NCBI GenBank assembly: GCA_001321835.1 | Contig: JPUR01000168.1 | Location: 1-34,394 of the forward strand | Source: Marinosulfonomonas sp. PRT-SC04 | GTDB taxonomy: Bacteria; Pseudomonadota; Alphaproteobacteria; Rhodobacterales; Rhodobacteraceae | Direction of reading: 5' to 3' | DNA length: 34,394 nucleotides | Shown: piece after piece, positions 16,919 through 25,818 of the stretch | How the letters are laid out: every line of letters starts with the position of its first letter | Numbering within the stretch: position 1 is the stretch's first letter | Program-made: the position numbers and the translations under genes | Notes under the pieces: model-generated | Told to the model about the DNA's origin: nothing | Databases searched by the model: none | The model's input: the letters and a program-made list of their open reading frames with translations, nothing else

Positions 16919-17386
16919 ATGCTAAAAATCACCCAAACCGCCCCTGACTTCACCTTGCCCGGCGATAATGACGCCGAAATCAGCCTCTCAAACCTGCGAC
17001 CAGCCCCTGTTGTGCTGTTCTTTTATCCCCGCGATGACACCCCTGGCTGCACCTTGGAGGCCCGCGATTTTACCCGACTTTTGCCTGAGTTCAAAGCGCT
17101 TGGTGCCGAAGTGTTTGGCATTTCCAAGGACAATATCGCCAAACATTGTAAATTCCGTGATAAACATGATCTGGCGGTAACGCTTTTGTCGGATGCCGAC
17201 AGTGACACCTGTGAAAACTATGGGGTTTGGGGCGAAAAATCAATGTATGGCAAGAGTTTTATGGGCATCACCCGCTGCACGGTTTTGATTGATGCGAAGG
17301 GTGAAATTGCGCAGATCTGGCCAAAAGTCAAAGTTGATGGCCACGCCAAAGAGGTGCTTTTAGCGCTGCGCAACCTGCCGGCATAG
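16919..17386 (+). CDS. bcp: Peroxiredoxin, BCP/PrxQ type
   Basis: 155 aa, normal for the family. It reduces hydrogen and organic peroxides in the cytoplasm with thioredoxin as donor. The peroxidatic Cys is C44 in YPRDDTPGCTLEARDF. The second Cys five residues later, found in E. coli Bcp, is absent (R49). C77 (KHCKFRD) or C98 could resolve instead, as in PrxQ members whose second Cys is in the next helix; this is inference. The ribosome site is weak (AGGT). The gene is divergent from the AsmA-like/queA operon. Confidence 0.95.
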   Translation: MLKITQTAPDFTLPGDNDAEISLSNLRPAPVVLFFYPRDDTPGCTLEARDFTRLLPEFKALGAEVFGISKDNIAKHCKFRDKHDLAVTLLSDADSDTCENYGVWGEKSMYGKSFMGITRCTVLIDAKGEIAQIWPKVKVDGHAKEVLLALRNLPA

Positions 17387-17459
17387 CGCCACAGCGAGCA
17401 CACTCAGCAACGCCACGGCTTGCCCTCATGCCGCGGCTCCGGTGCCCCAAGAACGCGCG

Positions 17460-17467
17460 TTAACCAT
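17460..17467 (+). promoter_or_regulatory. Possible CtrA-type element upstream of the M23/bactofilin operon
   Basis: TTAACCAT matches the 8-base CtrA half-site used in alphaproteobacteria. It lies 193 bases before the M23 gene, flanked by GCGC repeats. A single 8-mer can occur by chance in this window. The rest of the 266-base gap (17387-17652) shows no gene that I can support. Confidence 0.2.
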
Positions 17468-17652
17468 AATGCGCGTAGATAACGGCGCAGAAATAGGCAG
17501 TAAACCGCCCACTTATCAAACGATTAGGCGAGAAACCTCATCATGCCCATTCAAATTTCTTGCCCCAATGCGCCGGTTTGGTTAATCCTTGAGTGCGGGT
17601 CTGGGTTATGGGGACACAGCGCGCCTCTAAAGCAAAAGAATAGGGCACAGTT

Positions 17653-18975
17653 TTGACGTCTGTTATACTTTCGAAGATTGATAGCTTTCTTGGACGCTGG
17701 TTTCCGGATCGTCGCATGTTTTTGCGCTCGGAGACCGAAACCAAATTTATCCGCCTGTCCCCCAGCACCCAATTGATGGGCTGGCTCGGCACCACCACTG
17801 TTTTCGCTTGGGCGATCATCGCCACCGCGGTGATGCTGATGGATAATATCGGCTCGGGCAATGTGCGCGATCAGGTGCGCCGCGAGAAGATATCCTATGA
17901 ATCCCGCCTAAACACACTGTCGGTCGAGCGCGACACCCGCGCCCACGAAGCAGAAATGGCACATGAGCGTTTTGGCGTTGCCATGCAGCAAATTTCCGAA
18001 ATGCAATCGGCCCTGCTGGCCTCCGAGGATCGTCGCGCCGAGCTGGAAAAAGGCATTGATGTGATCCAGTCCACCCTGCGGCGCACCATGAATGACCGTG
18101 ATGTGGCCCGCGCGCAAACTGCAGCCCTGTCACTGGAATTGAACGGTGCCGACCAAAGCGGCAAGACCGCGGCTGGTCGCGTGCACGATGCCAATGGCAC
18201 CGTCGACTTTTTAACCTCTGCCCTGCAAAATACCGCCGCCGAGCGCGATCAGATCTCCGCCGATGCCCAAGCCGCCTTTGATTACGCCCGCGAGTTGGAA
18301 TTTCAGGCCAAACTGGTCAAAGAACGCAACAACCGGATTTTCACCCAGCTTGAAGATGCGATGACCATTTCGGTCAAGCCGCTGGACAAAATGTTCAACG
18401 CGGCCGGCCTGTCCAGCAAAAACCTAATCGCACAAGTGCGCCGTGGGTATGCCGGCCAAGGCGGCCCGCTAACACCACTGTCATTCTCGACCATGGGCCG
18501 CGAGCCTGACGGCGACACCCTGCGCGCCAACGGCATTCTGAATGATCTGGACCGGCTGAACCTGTACCGTATTGCCGCCCAAAAGGCCCCCTTCGCGCTG
18601 CCGATCAAATCAGCGTTCCGCTACACATCTGGCTATGGCATGCGCTGGGGGCGGATGCACAAGGGCACCGATTTTGCCGCCAGCCACGGCACCCCGATCT
18701 ATTCCACCGCCGATGGGGTGGTGTCTTCCGCCGGTTGGGGGCAAGGATATGGCAAGCTGGTCAAGATCCAGCACGCCTTTGGAATTGAGACCCGCTACGC
18801 CCATATGTCTAAAATTCTCGTGAAGCCCGGGCAAAGGGTCTCGCGTGGGCAGCAAATTGGTGCTATGGGAAATACAGGACGTTCAACAGGCACGCATTTG
18901 CACTATGAGGTGCGCGTCGGCGGTAAAGCCGTTAACCCGATGACTTATATCAAGGCAGCAAAAGATGTTTTCTAA
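17653..18975 (+). CDS. Membrane-anchored M23 family endopeptidase with coiled coil
   Basis: 440 aa. A short cytoplasmic N-terminus is followed by one transmembrane helix (residues about 41-63), a long coiled coil (about 70-230) and a C-terminal M23 (LytM) domain. The zinc motifs are intact: HKGTDFAASHGTPI and HLHYEVRVGG, with GNTGRSTGTHLH. It should cleave peptide cross-links of periplasmic murein. The start is TTG at 17653, with AGGG upstream. The conserved-looking RWFPDRRMFLRSETETKF lies downstream of it, so an internal ATG at 17716 would cut into the protein. It overlaps the bactofilin gene by 11 bases. That pairing recalls the LmdC-bactofilin link known in stalked and budding alphaproteobacteria. 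Confidence 0.92.
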   Translation: MTSVILSKIDSFLGRWFPDRRMFLRSETETKFIRLSPSTQLMGWLGTTTVFAWAIIATAVMLMDNIGSGNVRDQVRREKISYESRLNTLSVERDTRAHEAEMAHERFGVAMQQISEMQSALLASEDRRAELEKGIDVIQSTLRRTMNDRDVARAQTAALSLELNGADQSGKTAAGRVHDANGTVDFLTSALQNTAAERDQISADAQAAFDYARELEFQAKLVKERNNRIFTQLEDAMTISVKPLDKMFNAAGLSSKNLIAQVRRGYAGQGGPLTPLSFSTMGREPDGDTLRANGILNDLDRLNLYRIAAQKAPFALPIKSAFRYTSGYGMRWGRMHKGTDFAASHGTPIYSTADGVVSSAGWGQGYGKLVKIQHAFGIETRYAHMSKILVKPGQRVSRGQQIGAMGNTGRSTGTHLHYEVRVGGKAVNPMTYIKAAKDVF

Positions 18976-19471
18976 AAGCAAAATTAACGAACCAGGCCCG
19001 AAAACGGCCAAACCTGACACTCCGGTTGCAAAAGACGCGCCAAAACCTGCGGGTGATTTCAAGGCTTCGGCCCCGAAACCCAAGCCGCCGGCTTCGGTGT
19101 TGTCTGCCGACCTGCACATCACGGGGAATCTAAAAACCTCGGGCGATATTCTGATTGAGGGCACTGTGGATGGCGACATTCTCGCGCATCTGCTGACAGT
19201 TGGCGAAGGCGCCACCATTCGCGGCGAAGTGATGGCCGATGATGTGGTTGTGAATGGCCGCGTTATAGGCCGTGTGCGCGGTTTGAAAGTGCGCCTAACG
19301 TCCAGCGCGCGGGTTGAGGGTGACATCATCCACAAGACCATCGCCATTGAATCAGGCGCACATTTTGAGGGCTCTGTGAAGCGTCAGGAAGACCCGCTGA
19401 GCAAGGTCGGCAAAGCCCTGCCAATTCAAAAGGCAGACCCAGCGGCCCAGAAGACTGATCCAAAGGTCTGA
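18965..19471 (+). CDS. Bactofilin (polymer-forming cytoskeletal protein)
   Basis: 168 aa. A Pro/Lys-rich disordered N-terminus (about 45 residues) precedes the beta-helical bactofilin core (SADLHITGNLKTSGDILIEG ... EGDIIHKTIAIESGAHFEG) and a disordered tail. Bactofilins polymerise without nucleotide on the inner face of the membrane and localise cell-wall enzymes. AAGG stands before the ATG, and the start lies inside the end of the M23 gene, so the two are coupled and probably act together on local cell-wall shaping. A clear terminator follows. Confidence 0.93.
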   Translation: MFSKSKINEPGPKTAKPDTPVAKDAPKPAGDFKASAPKPKPPASVLSADLHITGNLKTSGDILIEGTVDGDILAHLLTVGEGATIRGEVMADDVVVNGRVIGRVRGLKVRLTSSARVEGDIIHKTIAIESGAHFEGSVKRQEDPLSKVGKALPIQKADPAAQKTDPKV

Positions 19472-19489
19472 TCTACAGATTTAGAGAAT

Positions 19490-19525
19490 AAAACCGGGCG
19501 CCTGCACCTTGCGGCGCCCGGTTTT
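19490..19525. terminator. Rho-independent terminator after the bactofilin gene
   Basis: A 9-bp stem CCGGGCGCC/GGCGCCCGG (19494-19502 / 19513-19521) is flanked by an A run and a T run. It is therefore bidirectional and serves the + strand M23/bactofilin unit and the convergent - strand DUF2189 gene. Confidence 0.9.
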
Positions 19526-19553
19526 GTGTCTGCTGTCTGTTGGCCCGCAGCGA

Positions 19554-20339
19554 TTATTCCTCGGGGCTAAGAGCCGCACGATACAGATGCCACGTGGCGT
19601 GCCCCAATACTGGCAAGGCCACCAGCAAGCCAAGGAAAAACGGCAGCATCGCCAGCACCAAAACCCCGACAATGCACAGCCCCCAAACGATCATCACCGG
19701 AAGGTTTTGAAATACGGTTTGGAAACTGACGATCATCGCTGTGACAAAATCCAGTTCACGATCCAGCAGCAGCGGCAAGCCCATCACGGTGACCGCATAG
19801 ATCAGCCCCGCCAGAAATGCGCCAACAACAGAGCCTACTGCCAGCATAGTCATGCCATTTACGGTCAAAAACACATCGTAAGAAGACGAAATATTGGTCA
19901 TCGTCGACAGGCCCATGAACACCGCAAAAATCATATGTCCTGCGAAGGTCCAGATCATAAAGATGAACAGGATCACCACAATAATCGATGGAAATTGGCG
20001 GTTTTTCTGCCGATATGCCATCCCCAACACGCCGCCCCAAGTCGGGACCTCGCCTCGCTCTCGGCAGCGGCTGATTTCATACAGACCAACCGCCAGAAAC
20101 GGGCCCATCAACGGAAACCCAAAGCCAAGGATCATAAACCAATAGGTATTTCCGGTGGTGCTGGTCACATACCAGATCAAAACCCCGCCTAGAAAATAAA
20201 CCCCGCCAAAGAACAGACCAAACAGCGGGTAGGCCATAAAATCCCCCCAGCCGGCTTTGATCGCGGCTTTCAGCATCGCAAACGTTACGGTGTTGATGTC
20301 AGGCACCTTTGACGCGGGCTGCACAGTTTCTGTTGTCAT
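19554..20339 (-). CDS. DUF2189 integral membrane protein
   Basis: 261 aa with about six hydrophobic helices. The opening (VTFAMLKAAIKAGWGDFMAYP), the central LMGPFLAVGLYEISRCRERG and the late LPLLLDRELDFVTAMIVS are typical of DUF2189, a group often found in Rhodobacterales with no established function. GGGGGG lies 9 bases before the ATG. It has its own short upstream region, with a C6/G7 inverted pair (20348-20353 / 20374-20380). Confidence 0.85.
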   Translation of the reverse strand: MTTETVQPASKVPDINTVTFAMLKAAIKAGWGDFMAYPLFGLFFGGVYFLGGVLIWYVTSTTGNTYWFMILGFGFPLMGPFLAVGLYEISRCRERGEVPTWGGVLGMAYRQKNRQFPSIIVVILFIFMIWTFAGHMIFAVFMGLSTMTNISSSYDVFLTVNGMTMLAVGSVVGAFLAGLIYAVTVMGLPLLLDRELDFVTAMIVSFQTVFQNLPVMIVWGLCIVGVLVLAMLPFFLGLLVALPVLGHATWHLYRAALSPEE

Positions 20340-20432
20340 TTATATATCCCCCCATTCGAATTTTTAACGCTACGGGGGGGACCCTGCATTCAGCAAGCGC
20401 AATCTGCAATTTTCGATAAAAAATCCGCGCGA

Positions 20433-21560
20433 TCAGCCGTCGTTCTGGGCTTCGGCGCGGGATTTTCCGGCCACATCCATCGCCAATGTGGCGGCCATAA
20501 AGCCGTCCAGATCGCCGTTCAAAACCCCTTGGGTGTCCGAGGTTTCATAGTTCGTACGCAGATCTTTGACCATCTGATAGGGCTGCAAAACATAGCTGCG
20601 GATCTGGTTGCCCCAGCCCGCGTCGCCCTTGTTTTCATGCGCCTCATTGATGGCCTCGTTGCGCTTGTCCATCTCGATCTGATAGAGCCGCGATTTCAAC
20701 GATTTCATAGCGATTTCACGGTTCTGGATTTGCGATTTTTGCGAGGAGGTCACCACGATATTGGTCGGCAGGTGGGTGATGCGCACCGCACTGTCGGTGG
20801 TGTTAACATGTTGGCCACCAGCCCCCGAAGATCGGTAGGTATCAATGCGGATATCAGAGGGGTTGATCTCGATCTCGATGTTGTCATCGACCACCGGATA
20901 AACCCAAACCGAGGCAAACGAGGTGTGGCGCTTGGCGGCGGAATCAAACGGTGAAATCCGCACCAAGCGATGCACACCGCTTTCGGATTTCAGCCAACCA
21001 TAGGCGTTAGGTCCGCTGATCTTGTAGGCGGCGGATTTGATCCCGGCTTCCTCGCCCGAAGTCTCGCTTTGCAGCTCGACCTTATAGCCCTTTTTCTCGG
21101 CCCACCGCACGTACATCCGCGCCAGCATATTGGCCCAGTCACAGCTCTCGGTGCCACCGGCGCCTGAATTGATCTCAAGGAACGTATCATTGCCGTCCGC
21201 CTCGCCGTTCAGCAACGCTTCCAGCTCTTTTTGCGCCGCGACTTTGGCCAGCGCCAGCAAGGCATTCTCGGCCTCGGTGACAATCTCTTGATCGTCCTCG
21301 GCCTCGCCCATCTCGATCATCTCGACATGATCGGACATCTCTTGGCAAATATCTTCATAGGTTTTGATCGAATCCAACAAGCCTTGGCGATCGCGCATCA
21401 GCTTTTGCGCTTTGGTCGGATCATCCCACAGGGTCGGGTCTTCAACGCGGGCGTCAAATTCTTCCAGACGGTGCTTGGCCGTGTCCCAATCCATCCGCTG
21501 ACGCAGCAAACCGGCAGATTTTTCAATCAAAGCAACGGTGGTCTCAATTTCTGCGCGCAT
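20433..21560 (-). CDS. prfB: Peptide chain release factor 2
   Basis: 375 aa. It recognises UGA and UAA stop codons and triggers peptide release on the ribosome. The codon-recognition tripeptide SPF is at residues 203-205 and the catalytic GGQ at 248-250 ([17 protein letters not shown]). The start at 21560 has AGGGG upstream and gives the usual N-terminus; the frame is open upstream to 21620 without support. The frame is continuous, so the autoregulatory +1 frameshift of E. coli prfB is absent. Confidence 0.97.
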   Translation of the reverse strand: MRAEIETTVALIEKSAGLLRQRMDWDTAKHRLEEFDARVEDPTLWDDPTKAQKLMRDRQGLLDSIKTYEDICQEMSDHVEMIEMGEAEDDQEIVTEAENALLALAKVAAQKELEALLNGEADGNDTFLEINSGAGGTESCDWANMLARMYVRWAEKKGYKVELQSETSGEEAGIKSAAYKISGPNAYGWLKSESGVHRLVRISPFDSAAKRHTSFASVWVYPVVDDNIEIEINPSDIRIDTYRSSGAGGQHVNTTDSAVRITHLPTNIVVTSSQKSQIQNREIAMKSLKSRLYQIEMDKRNEAINEAHENKGDAGWGNQIRSYVLQPYQMVKDLRTNYETSDTQGVLNGDLDGFMAATLAMDVAGKSRAEAQNDG

Positions 21561-21682
21561 GGTTTTGCCCCTGATGACGGTTTCACCTCGCCTGATAGCA
21601 ATCGCACCGCTCAGGGGCAAGGGTTGGGCGGGTGCTTAAAGCGGTTCATGCGGGACGGCGCTGACACCTTGCGATATCGCGA

Positions 21683-21808
21683 TCACAAAACCCGCCCCAT
21701 CAAAGCGGCCAGAACCACCCAAAGATCATCGATTGCGACCACAAGCACACCAAGACCAAACGCTGTCAGAAAGACACGCGAAAACAAACCGTGTGCAAAC
21801 GCTTGCAC
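21683..21808 (-). CDS. Possible small membrane protein, 41 aa, after mrcA
   Basis: A GTG-started frame begins one base after the mrcA stop and encodes 41 residues. A single hydrophobic stretch (VFLTAFGLGVLVVAIDDLWV region) makes up most of it, bounded by Arg. The ribosome site would be GGCGGG within the end of mrcA, about 10 bases upstream. I recognise no family. The tight spacing favours translational coupling to PBP1A, but the short length leaves real doubt. Confidence 0.35.
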   Translation of the reverse strand: MQAFAHGLFSRVFLTAFGLGVLVVAIDDLWVVLAALMGRVL

Positions 21809-21809
21809 C

Positions 21810-24341
21810 CTAATACAGCCCGCCGGACGACAGGGTGCCAAAGGTGGCCTTGCCGCCGATGTTAACCTTGGCGCCGCTCGAAGTGGTCACCGTGTTGACG
21901 GTCTCGGCCTCTCTGAACAGCGGCAAATTTGCCCCCATTGCAAAACCACCGTCAAAGGTGATGCCAAACACCGGATCTTCGCCATCGCGGAAATACTCCG
22001 ACACCACATTCGGGCCAGACGCATCATCCGACAAACGCGCCCCAGAAAAGCGGTCGATCTTGATGAAATGGCCGCCCGGCGGCACCGCGAATTTACCACC
22101 GCCATATTTTGCGGTGGCATGTTTCATGAACTGGTTGAACACCGGCCCACACATAGACGCCCCAAACGCCCCACGCCCCAATGGCCGCGGTGTATCAAAA
22201 CCCATGTAACACCCGGCGACGATATTCGAGGTGAAGCCGGTGAACCACACATCCTTGGCGTCATTGGTGGTGCCGGTTTTACCCGCCACCGGCACGCCCA
22301 GATTGATCCGTCCCTTGGCAGTGCCACGTTCAACCACACCCTGCATCATCGAGCGAATTTGATAGGCGGTGATCGCATCAATCACCCGCTCGCGGTTGGA
22401 AATAATCGCAGGCGCCTGCCCCTCGGGCAGAGACGCCAACTGGCAATCATCACAGATGCGCTGATCGCGCCGATAGATGGTTCGACCATAGCGGTCTTGC
22501 ACCCGATCCACCAGCGTTGGCTCGACCCGCTCGCCACCATTGGCGATCATCGCATAGCCCGTGACCACCTTCATCAAAGTGGTCTCCTGACTGCCCAGAG
22601 CGTTCGACAGAAATGGGTCCATCCGCTCATAAAGCCCGAATTTTTCGCCATACTCCGCCACCACATCCATGCCAATTTCACTGGCCAGACGGATGGTCAT
22701 AATATTACGCGACTGCTCAATACCGGTGCGCAGCGGGGTTGGGCCATAAAAACGGTTCGAAGCGTTTTTCGGTCGCCAAATTCCCTGATTTGTCGAAATT
22801 TCAATCGGCGCGTCCACCACAATGGTCGCGGGGGTATACCCACTGTCCAAAGCCGCGGCATAAACAAACGGCTTAAAGTTAGAGCCCGGCTGGCGCAGCG
22901 CTTGGGTGGCACGGTTGAACACTGAATGCTGATAGGAGAACCCGCCCTGCATGGCGATAATCCGGCCAGAATGCACATCCATCGCCATGAAAGCACCCTG
23001 AATTTCTGGGATCTGGCGCAGGGTCCAGCGGATAAAACTGCCGTCACTATCGCTCATCATAGCGCGAATATGCACCACATCCCCGACGGTGAGCAGCTTG
23101 CCTTTGGGGCCAAGCTTGCCGTTTTCCAGCCGCTTGCGGGCCCATGTCATGTCCTTGGTCGGCACCCAGTCGCCATCGCCATCCGCATCAATCCCCTCAA
23201 TGCCAACGCGCGCGCCTTTGTCCGTCACCTCCAACACCACAGCGGGGCGCCATTTGCTCTCAAGCGTCACATCACGGGCGATCCGCACATCGGCAAGAGC
23301 CGCGCGCCAACGGGCATCATCGCCAAGAATTTCAAGCGGCAATGTCTTGCCGGTGCCGCGCCAAACGCCGGTAGCACGGTCATATTCTTCCAACTTTCGG
23401 CGCAGCGCAGCTGCCGCCTCGATCTGCATCTCGGGATCAATCGTCGCCCGAATGCTCAACCCACCCGAGAAAAACTCGCCTTCGCCAAAATCGCGCGTCA
23501 GCTGGCGACGGATTTCATCAGTGAAATAATCGCGCGGTGGCAATGATTTTTTGAAACTTTCGAAATCGCCATTTTGCACCGATTGCAACGGCGCATCACG
23601 GGCGGCTTCATAGACAGATTTGCTCAGATATCCGTTCTCGAACATCTCCTCCAACACAAAATTACGCCGAATTAACGCCCGTTCCATCTGCCGCACCGGA
23701 TGATACCGCGACGGGGCTTTGGGCAGCACCGCCAGATAGGCCACCTCTTGTGGCAACAACTGATCCAGCGTTTTATTGAAATAGGTTTGCGCTGCCGCCG
23801 TGACACCAAAACTGTTCTGCCCTAGGAAAATCTCGTTCAAATACAGCTCAAGGATTTTATCCTTGCTCAGGGTCTGCTCCAAGCGCGACGCCAAAATCAG
23901 CTCTTTGATTTTACGTTCAGCCGAGCGATCAGAACTCAGTAAAAAGTTTTTCATCACCTGCTGGGTAATTGTTGACGCGCCCCGCAAACGCCCACCACGC
24001 GCCGCATCATACGCCGCCTTGGCAATACCCAGAACATCATAGCCTTTGTGATTGTAGAAATTCTTATCCTCGGCCGAAATAAACGCCTGCTTCACCAAAT
24101 CAGGAATGTCCTCGATCGGCGAAAACAACCGCCGCTCCTTGGCAAACTCATCAATGATCCGCCCCTCGCCCGAATAAATCCGGCTGATGGTTGGCGGTCG
24201 GTACTGCGCCAGCGACTCGTGGCTGGGCAAATCGCGGCTGTACATCCAGAAAATAGCGCCAAGCGTCAGCGCGCCCATCAGGGCCGCACTGGCCAACCAG
24301 CTAAAGATGGCCCCGAAAAATGATAATGTAGTTCTGAGCAA
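21810..24341 (-). CDS. mrcA: Penicillin-binding protein 1A, bifunctional
   Basis: 843 aa. An N-terminal membrane anchor (about 9-33) is followed by a GT51 glycosyltransferase with catalytic Glu near 91 (SAEDKNFYNHKG) and RGASTITQQVMKN, an OB-like insert (about 330-430), and a transpeptidase domain. The transpeptidase has S487-x-x-K (PGSNFKPF), SRN and KTGTT motifs. It polymerises glycan strands and cross-links murein in the periplasm. The start is TTG at 24341 with GGAG upstream, since no ATG precedes the anchor. It follows the amidase gene on the same strand with a 115-base gap. Confidence 0.96.
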   Translation of the reverse strand: MLRTTLSFFGAIFSWLASAALMGALTLGAIFWMYSRDLPSHESLAQYRPPTISRIYSGEGRIIDEFAKERRLFSPIEDIPDLVKQAFISAEDKNFYNHKGYDVLGIAKAAYDAARGGRLRGASTITQQVMKNFLLSSDRSAERKIKELILASRLEQTLSKDKILELYLNEIFLGQNSFGVTAAAQTYFNKTLDQLLPQEVAYLAVLPKAPSRYHPVRQMERALIRRNFVLEEMFENGYLSKSVYEAARDAPLQSVQNGDFESFKKSLPPRDYFTDEIRRQLTRDFGEGEFFSGGLSIRATIDPEMQIEAAAALRRKLEEYDRATGVWRGTGKTLPLEILGDDARWRAALADVRIARDVTLESKWRPAVVLEVTDKGARVGIEGIDADGDGDWVPTKDMTWARKRLENGKLGPKGKLLTVGDVVHIRAMMSDSDGSFIRWTLRQIPEIQGAFMAMDVHSGRIIAMQGGFSYQHSVFNRATQALRQPGSNFKPFVYAAALDSGYTPATIVVDAPIEISTNQGIWRPKNASNRFYGPTPLRTGIEQSRNIMTIRLASEIGMDVVAEYGEKFGLYERMDPFLSNALGSQETTLMKVVTGYAMIANGGERVEPTLVDRVQDRYGRTIYRRDQRICDDCQLASLPEGQAPAIISNRERVIDAITAYQIRSMMQGVVERGTAKGRINLGVPVAGKTGTTNDAKDVWFTGFTSNIVAGCYMGFDTPRPLGRGAFGASMCGPVFNQFMKHATAKYGGGKFAVPPGGHFIKIDRFSGARLSDDASGPNVVSEYFRDGEDPVFGITFDGGFAMGANLPLFREAETVNTVTTSSGAKVNIGGKATFGTLSSGGLY

Positions 24342-24456
24342 TTGCCGCTCTCCAACCTGTGAGTTCGATCAATATATAGGCATGCAGAGCCAAAGGGTCA
24401 AAACGTGATCGTCGATAATCAGCAATATTGCGCCAGTTTTGAGCTTTGATCCGACA

Positions 24457-25689
24457 TCATTGCCGCAAAAGCTGTGCCTCAGCCGCATCCGACGCCGCCC
24501 AATGCGTTAAAGCCTTGCGAATCCCGTCCGCCGCCCAGCCCCGCCAAACCGGCGATTTCAGGTTTTCAAAATCTTTCGGATTCGATAAAAAACCAAGCTC
24601 GATCAAAACTGACGGAATATCAGGCGCTTTGAGCACTGAAAACCCAGCCGACTGGCGCGGCCGCTTGTGCATCCGACCAACCGCCTCCCGAAGACCAATC
24701 ACCAATTGATCAGCCAGCTTATCCGCCCGAGGCGCGGTTTTCATTCGGGCCAAATCCATCAACACGCCGGCAATCACATCATCCTGATCCGCCAGATCAA
24801 CACCGGCCAACAAATCACTGCGCTCGTGGCGCTCGGCCAACGTTTGCGAGGCCGCATCCGACGCGCTTTCAGACAGGGTATAAACCGTAGCCCCTGCCGC
24901 CTGCCCCGCACTTAACGCATCCGCATGCAGCGACAAAAACACATCCGCGCCAGCTGCACGCGCAATACTAACCCGCATTTCAAGCGGCACAAATATATCC
25001 TCATTACGGGTCATCACCACATGAAACCCACCAGCCCGCGTCAACACTTCTTTTAATTCACGCGCAAACGTCAGGATCAAATCGGCCTCACTCTCGCCGC
25101 CCTGCTCGGCACCAGGATCAAGCCCGCCATGCCCCGGATCAAGCACCACCACCAACGGCCCCTCACCGCTGCGCCGCGGGATCATATTCGGCAACTCGGC
25201 AACCTCTGGCTGGCCCCATTGCACAGCGTCAGGGGTGCCGGCCTTGGCGGAAAACTGCGCCGCATCCACAACCGACAATCGCAATTGCACCGTGGCCTCA
25301 CCATCATTCGGATCGGTCACCATGCCCGCCGCCAGCACCGCCAACGGGTGCGCCAAATCGACCACCATCCGCGACCAGCCGGGGCGAAACACTCCGAACC
25401 GCACCCCCGATGCATTCGAGCCGCTTAACAGCGCATCAGCAGAAATTCCACCCCAGTTGACCTCGCGAAAATCCACCACCAAACGTCGCGGATCATCCAA
25501 GGTGAACACACGGTACGGCACCGCTTGGGTGATGTGCAAATCAATCGCCAAACCACCGCGCCGCGCATCCCGAATGAACGACCGGCTCAGATCCAGCCTC
25601 GCCAAAGCCGACAGCTCCTGCGCCACCGCGCCGTGCAGTGTGCCGTATAGTGCAAGAAGCACCAGAAATATTCGTATCACACTGCTCAT
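24457..25689 (-). CDS. N-acetylmuramoyl-L-alanine amidase (AMIN + Amidase_3)
   Basis: 410 aa. A signal peptide (cut after about AVA, residue 23) is followed by an N-terminal AMIN domain (about 30-130) and an Amidase_3 catalytic domain. The zinc motifs are VVLDPGHGGLDPGAEQGGE, SLHADA and the catalytic Glu in PSVLIELGFLSN. It cleaves the MurNAc-L-Ala bond in septal murein, as AmiC does. AMIN usually directs such enzymes to the division site. Its place next to mrcA fits a cell-wall unit. Confidence 0.93.
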   Translation of the reverse strand: MSSVIRIFLVLLALYGTLHGAVAQELSALARLDLSRSFIRDARRGGLAIDLHITQAVPYRVFTLDDPRRLVVDFREVNWGGISADALLSGSNASGVRFGVFRPGWSRMVVDLAHPLAVLAAGMVTDPNDGEATVQLRLSVVDAAQFSAKAGTPDAVQWGQPEVAELPNMIPRRSGEGPLVVVLDPGHGGLDPGAEQGGESEADLILTFARELKEVLTRAGGFHVVMTRNEDIFVPLEMRVSIARAAGADVFLSLHADALSAGQAAGATVYTLSESASDAASQTLAERHERSDLLAGVDLADQDDVIAGVLMDLARMKTAPRADKLADQLVIGLREAVGRMHKRPRQSAGFSVLKAPDIPSVLIELGFLSNPKDFENLKSPVWRGWAADGIRKALTHWAASDAAEAQLLRQ

Positions 25690-25752
25690 CTTAAAACCGC
25701 CTATGCTCCATACCTATACAGCGCAGCTCTCAATTCGAAAACAACCTTCCCC

Positions 25753-25769
25753 ATTTTTGTTCCAAAAAT
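25753..25769. repeat. Short inverted repeat upstream of the amidase
   Basis: ATTTTTG and CAAAAAT (7-bp arms) flank three bases. It sits in the 126-base gap between the aminotransferase and amidase genes and may be part of a promoter or a weak terminator. Confidence 0.3.
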
Positions 25770-25778
25770 ATCCGCGCC

Positions 25779-25818
25779 GCAGGCATCTCGCCCCATCAGC
25801 AGGCATCTCGCCCCATCA
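25779..25818. repeat. Perfect 2 x 20-bp tandem duplication over the aminotransferase stop
   Basis: GCAGGCATCTCGCCCCATCA occurs twice in direct succession (25779-25798, 25799-25818). The second copy contains the aminotransferase stop codon, so the duplication adds sequence after the stop and leaves the protein unchanged. Confidence 0.9.

Noticed and set aside
20433..21620. Programmed +1 frameshift in prfB
   Set aside because: The frame is continuous through the N-terminal region; no internal TGA with a slippery CTT is present.
21231..22925. 564-codon open frame on the + strand
   Set aside because: It spans the opposite strands of prfB and mrcA, crosses the intergenic gap, and encodes Arg/His-rich text typical of an antisense shadow.
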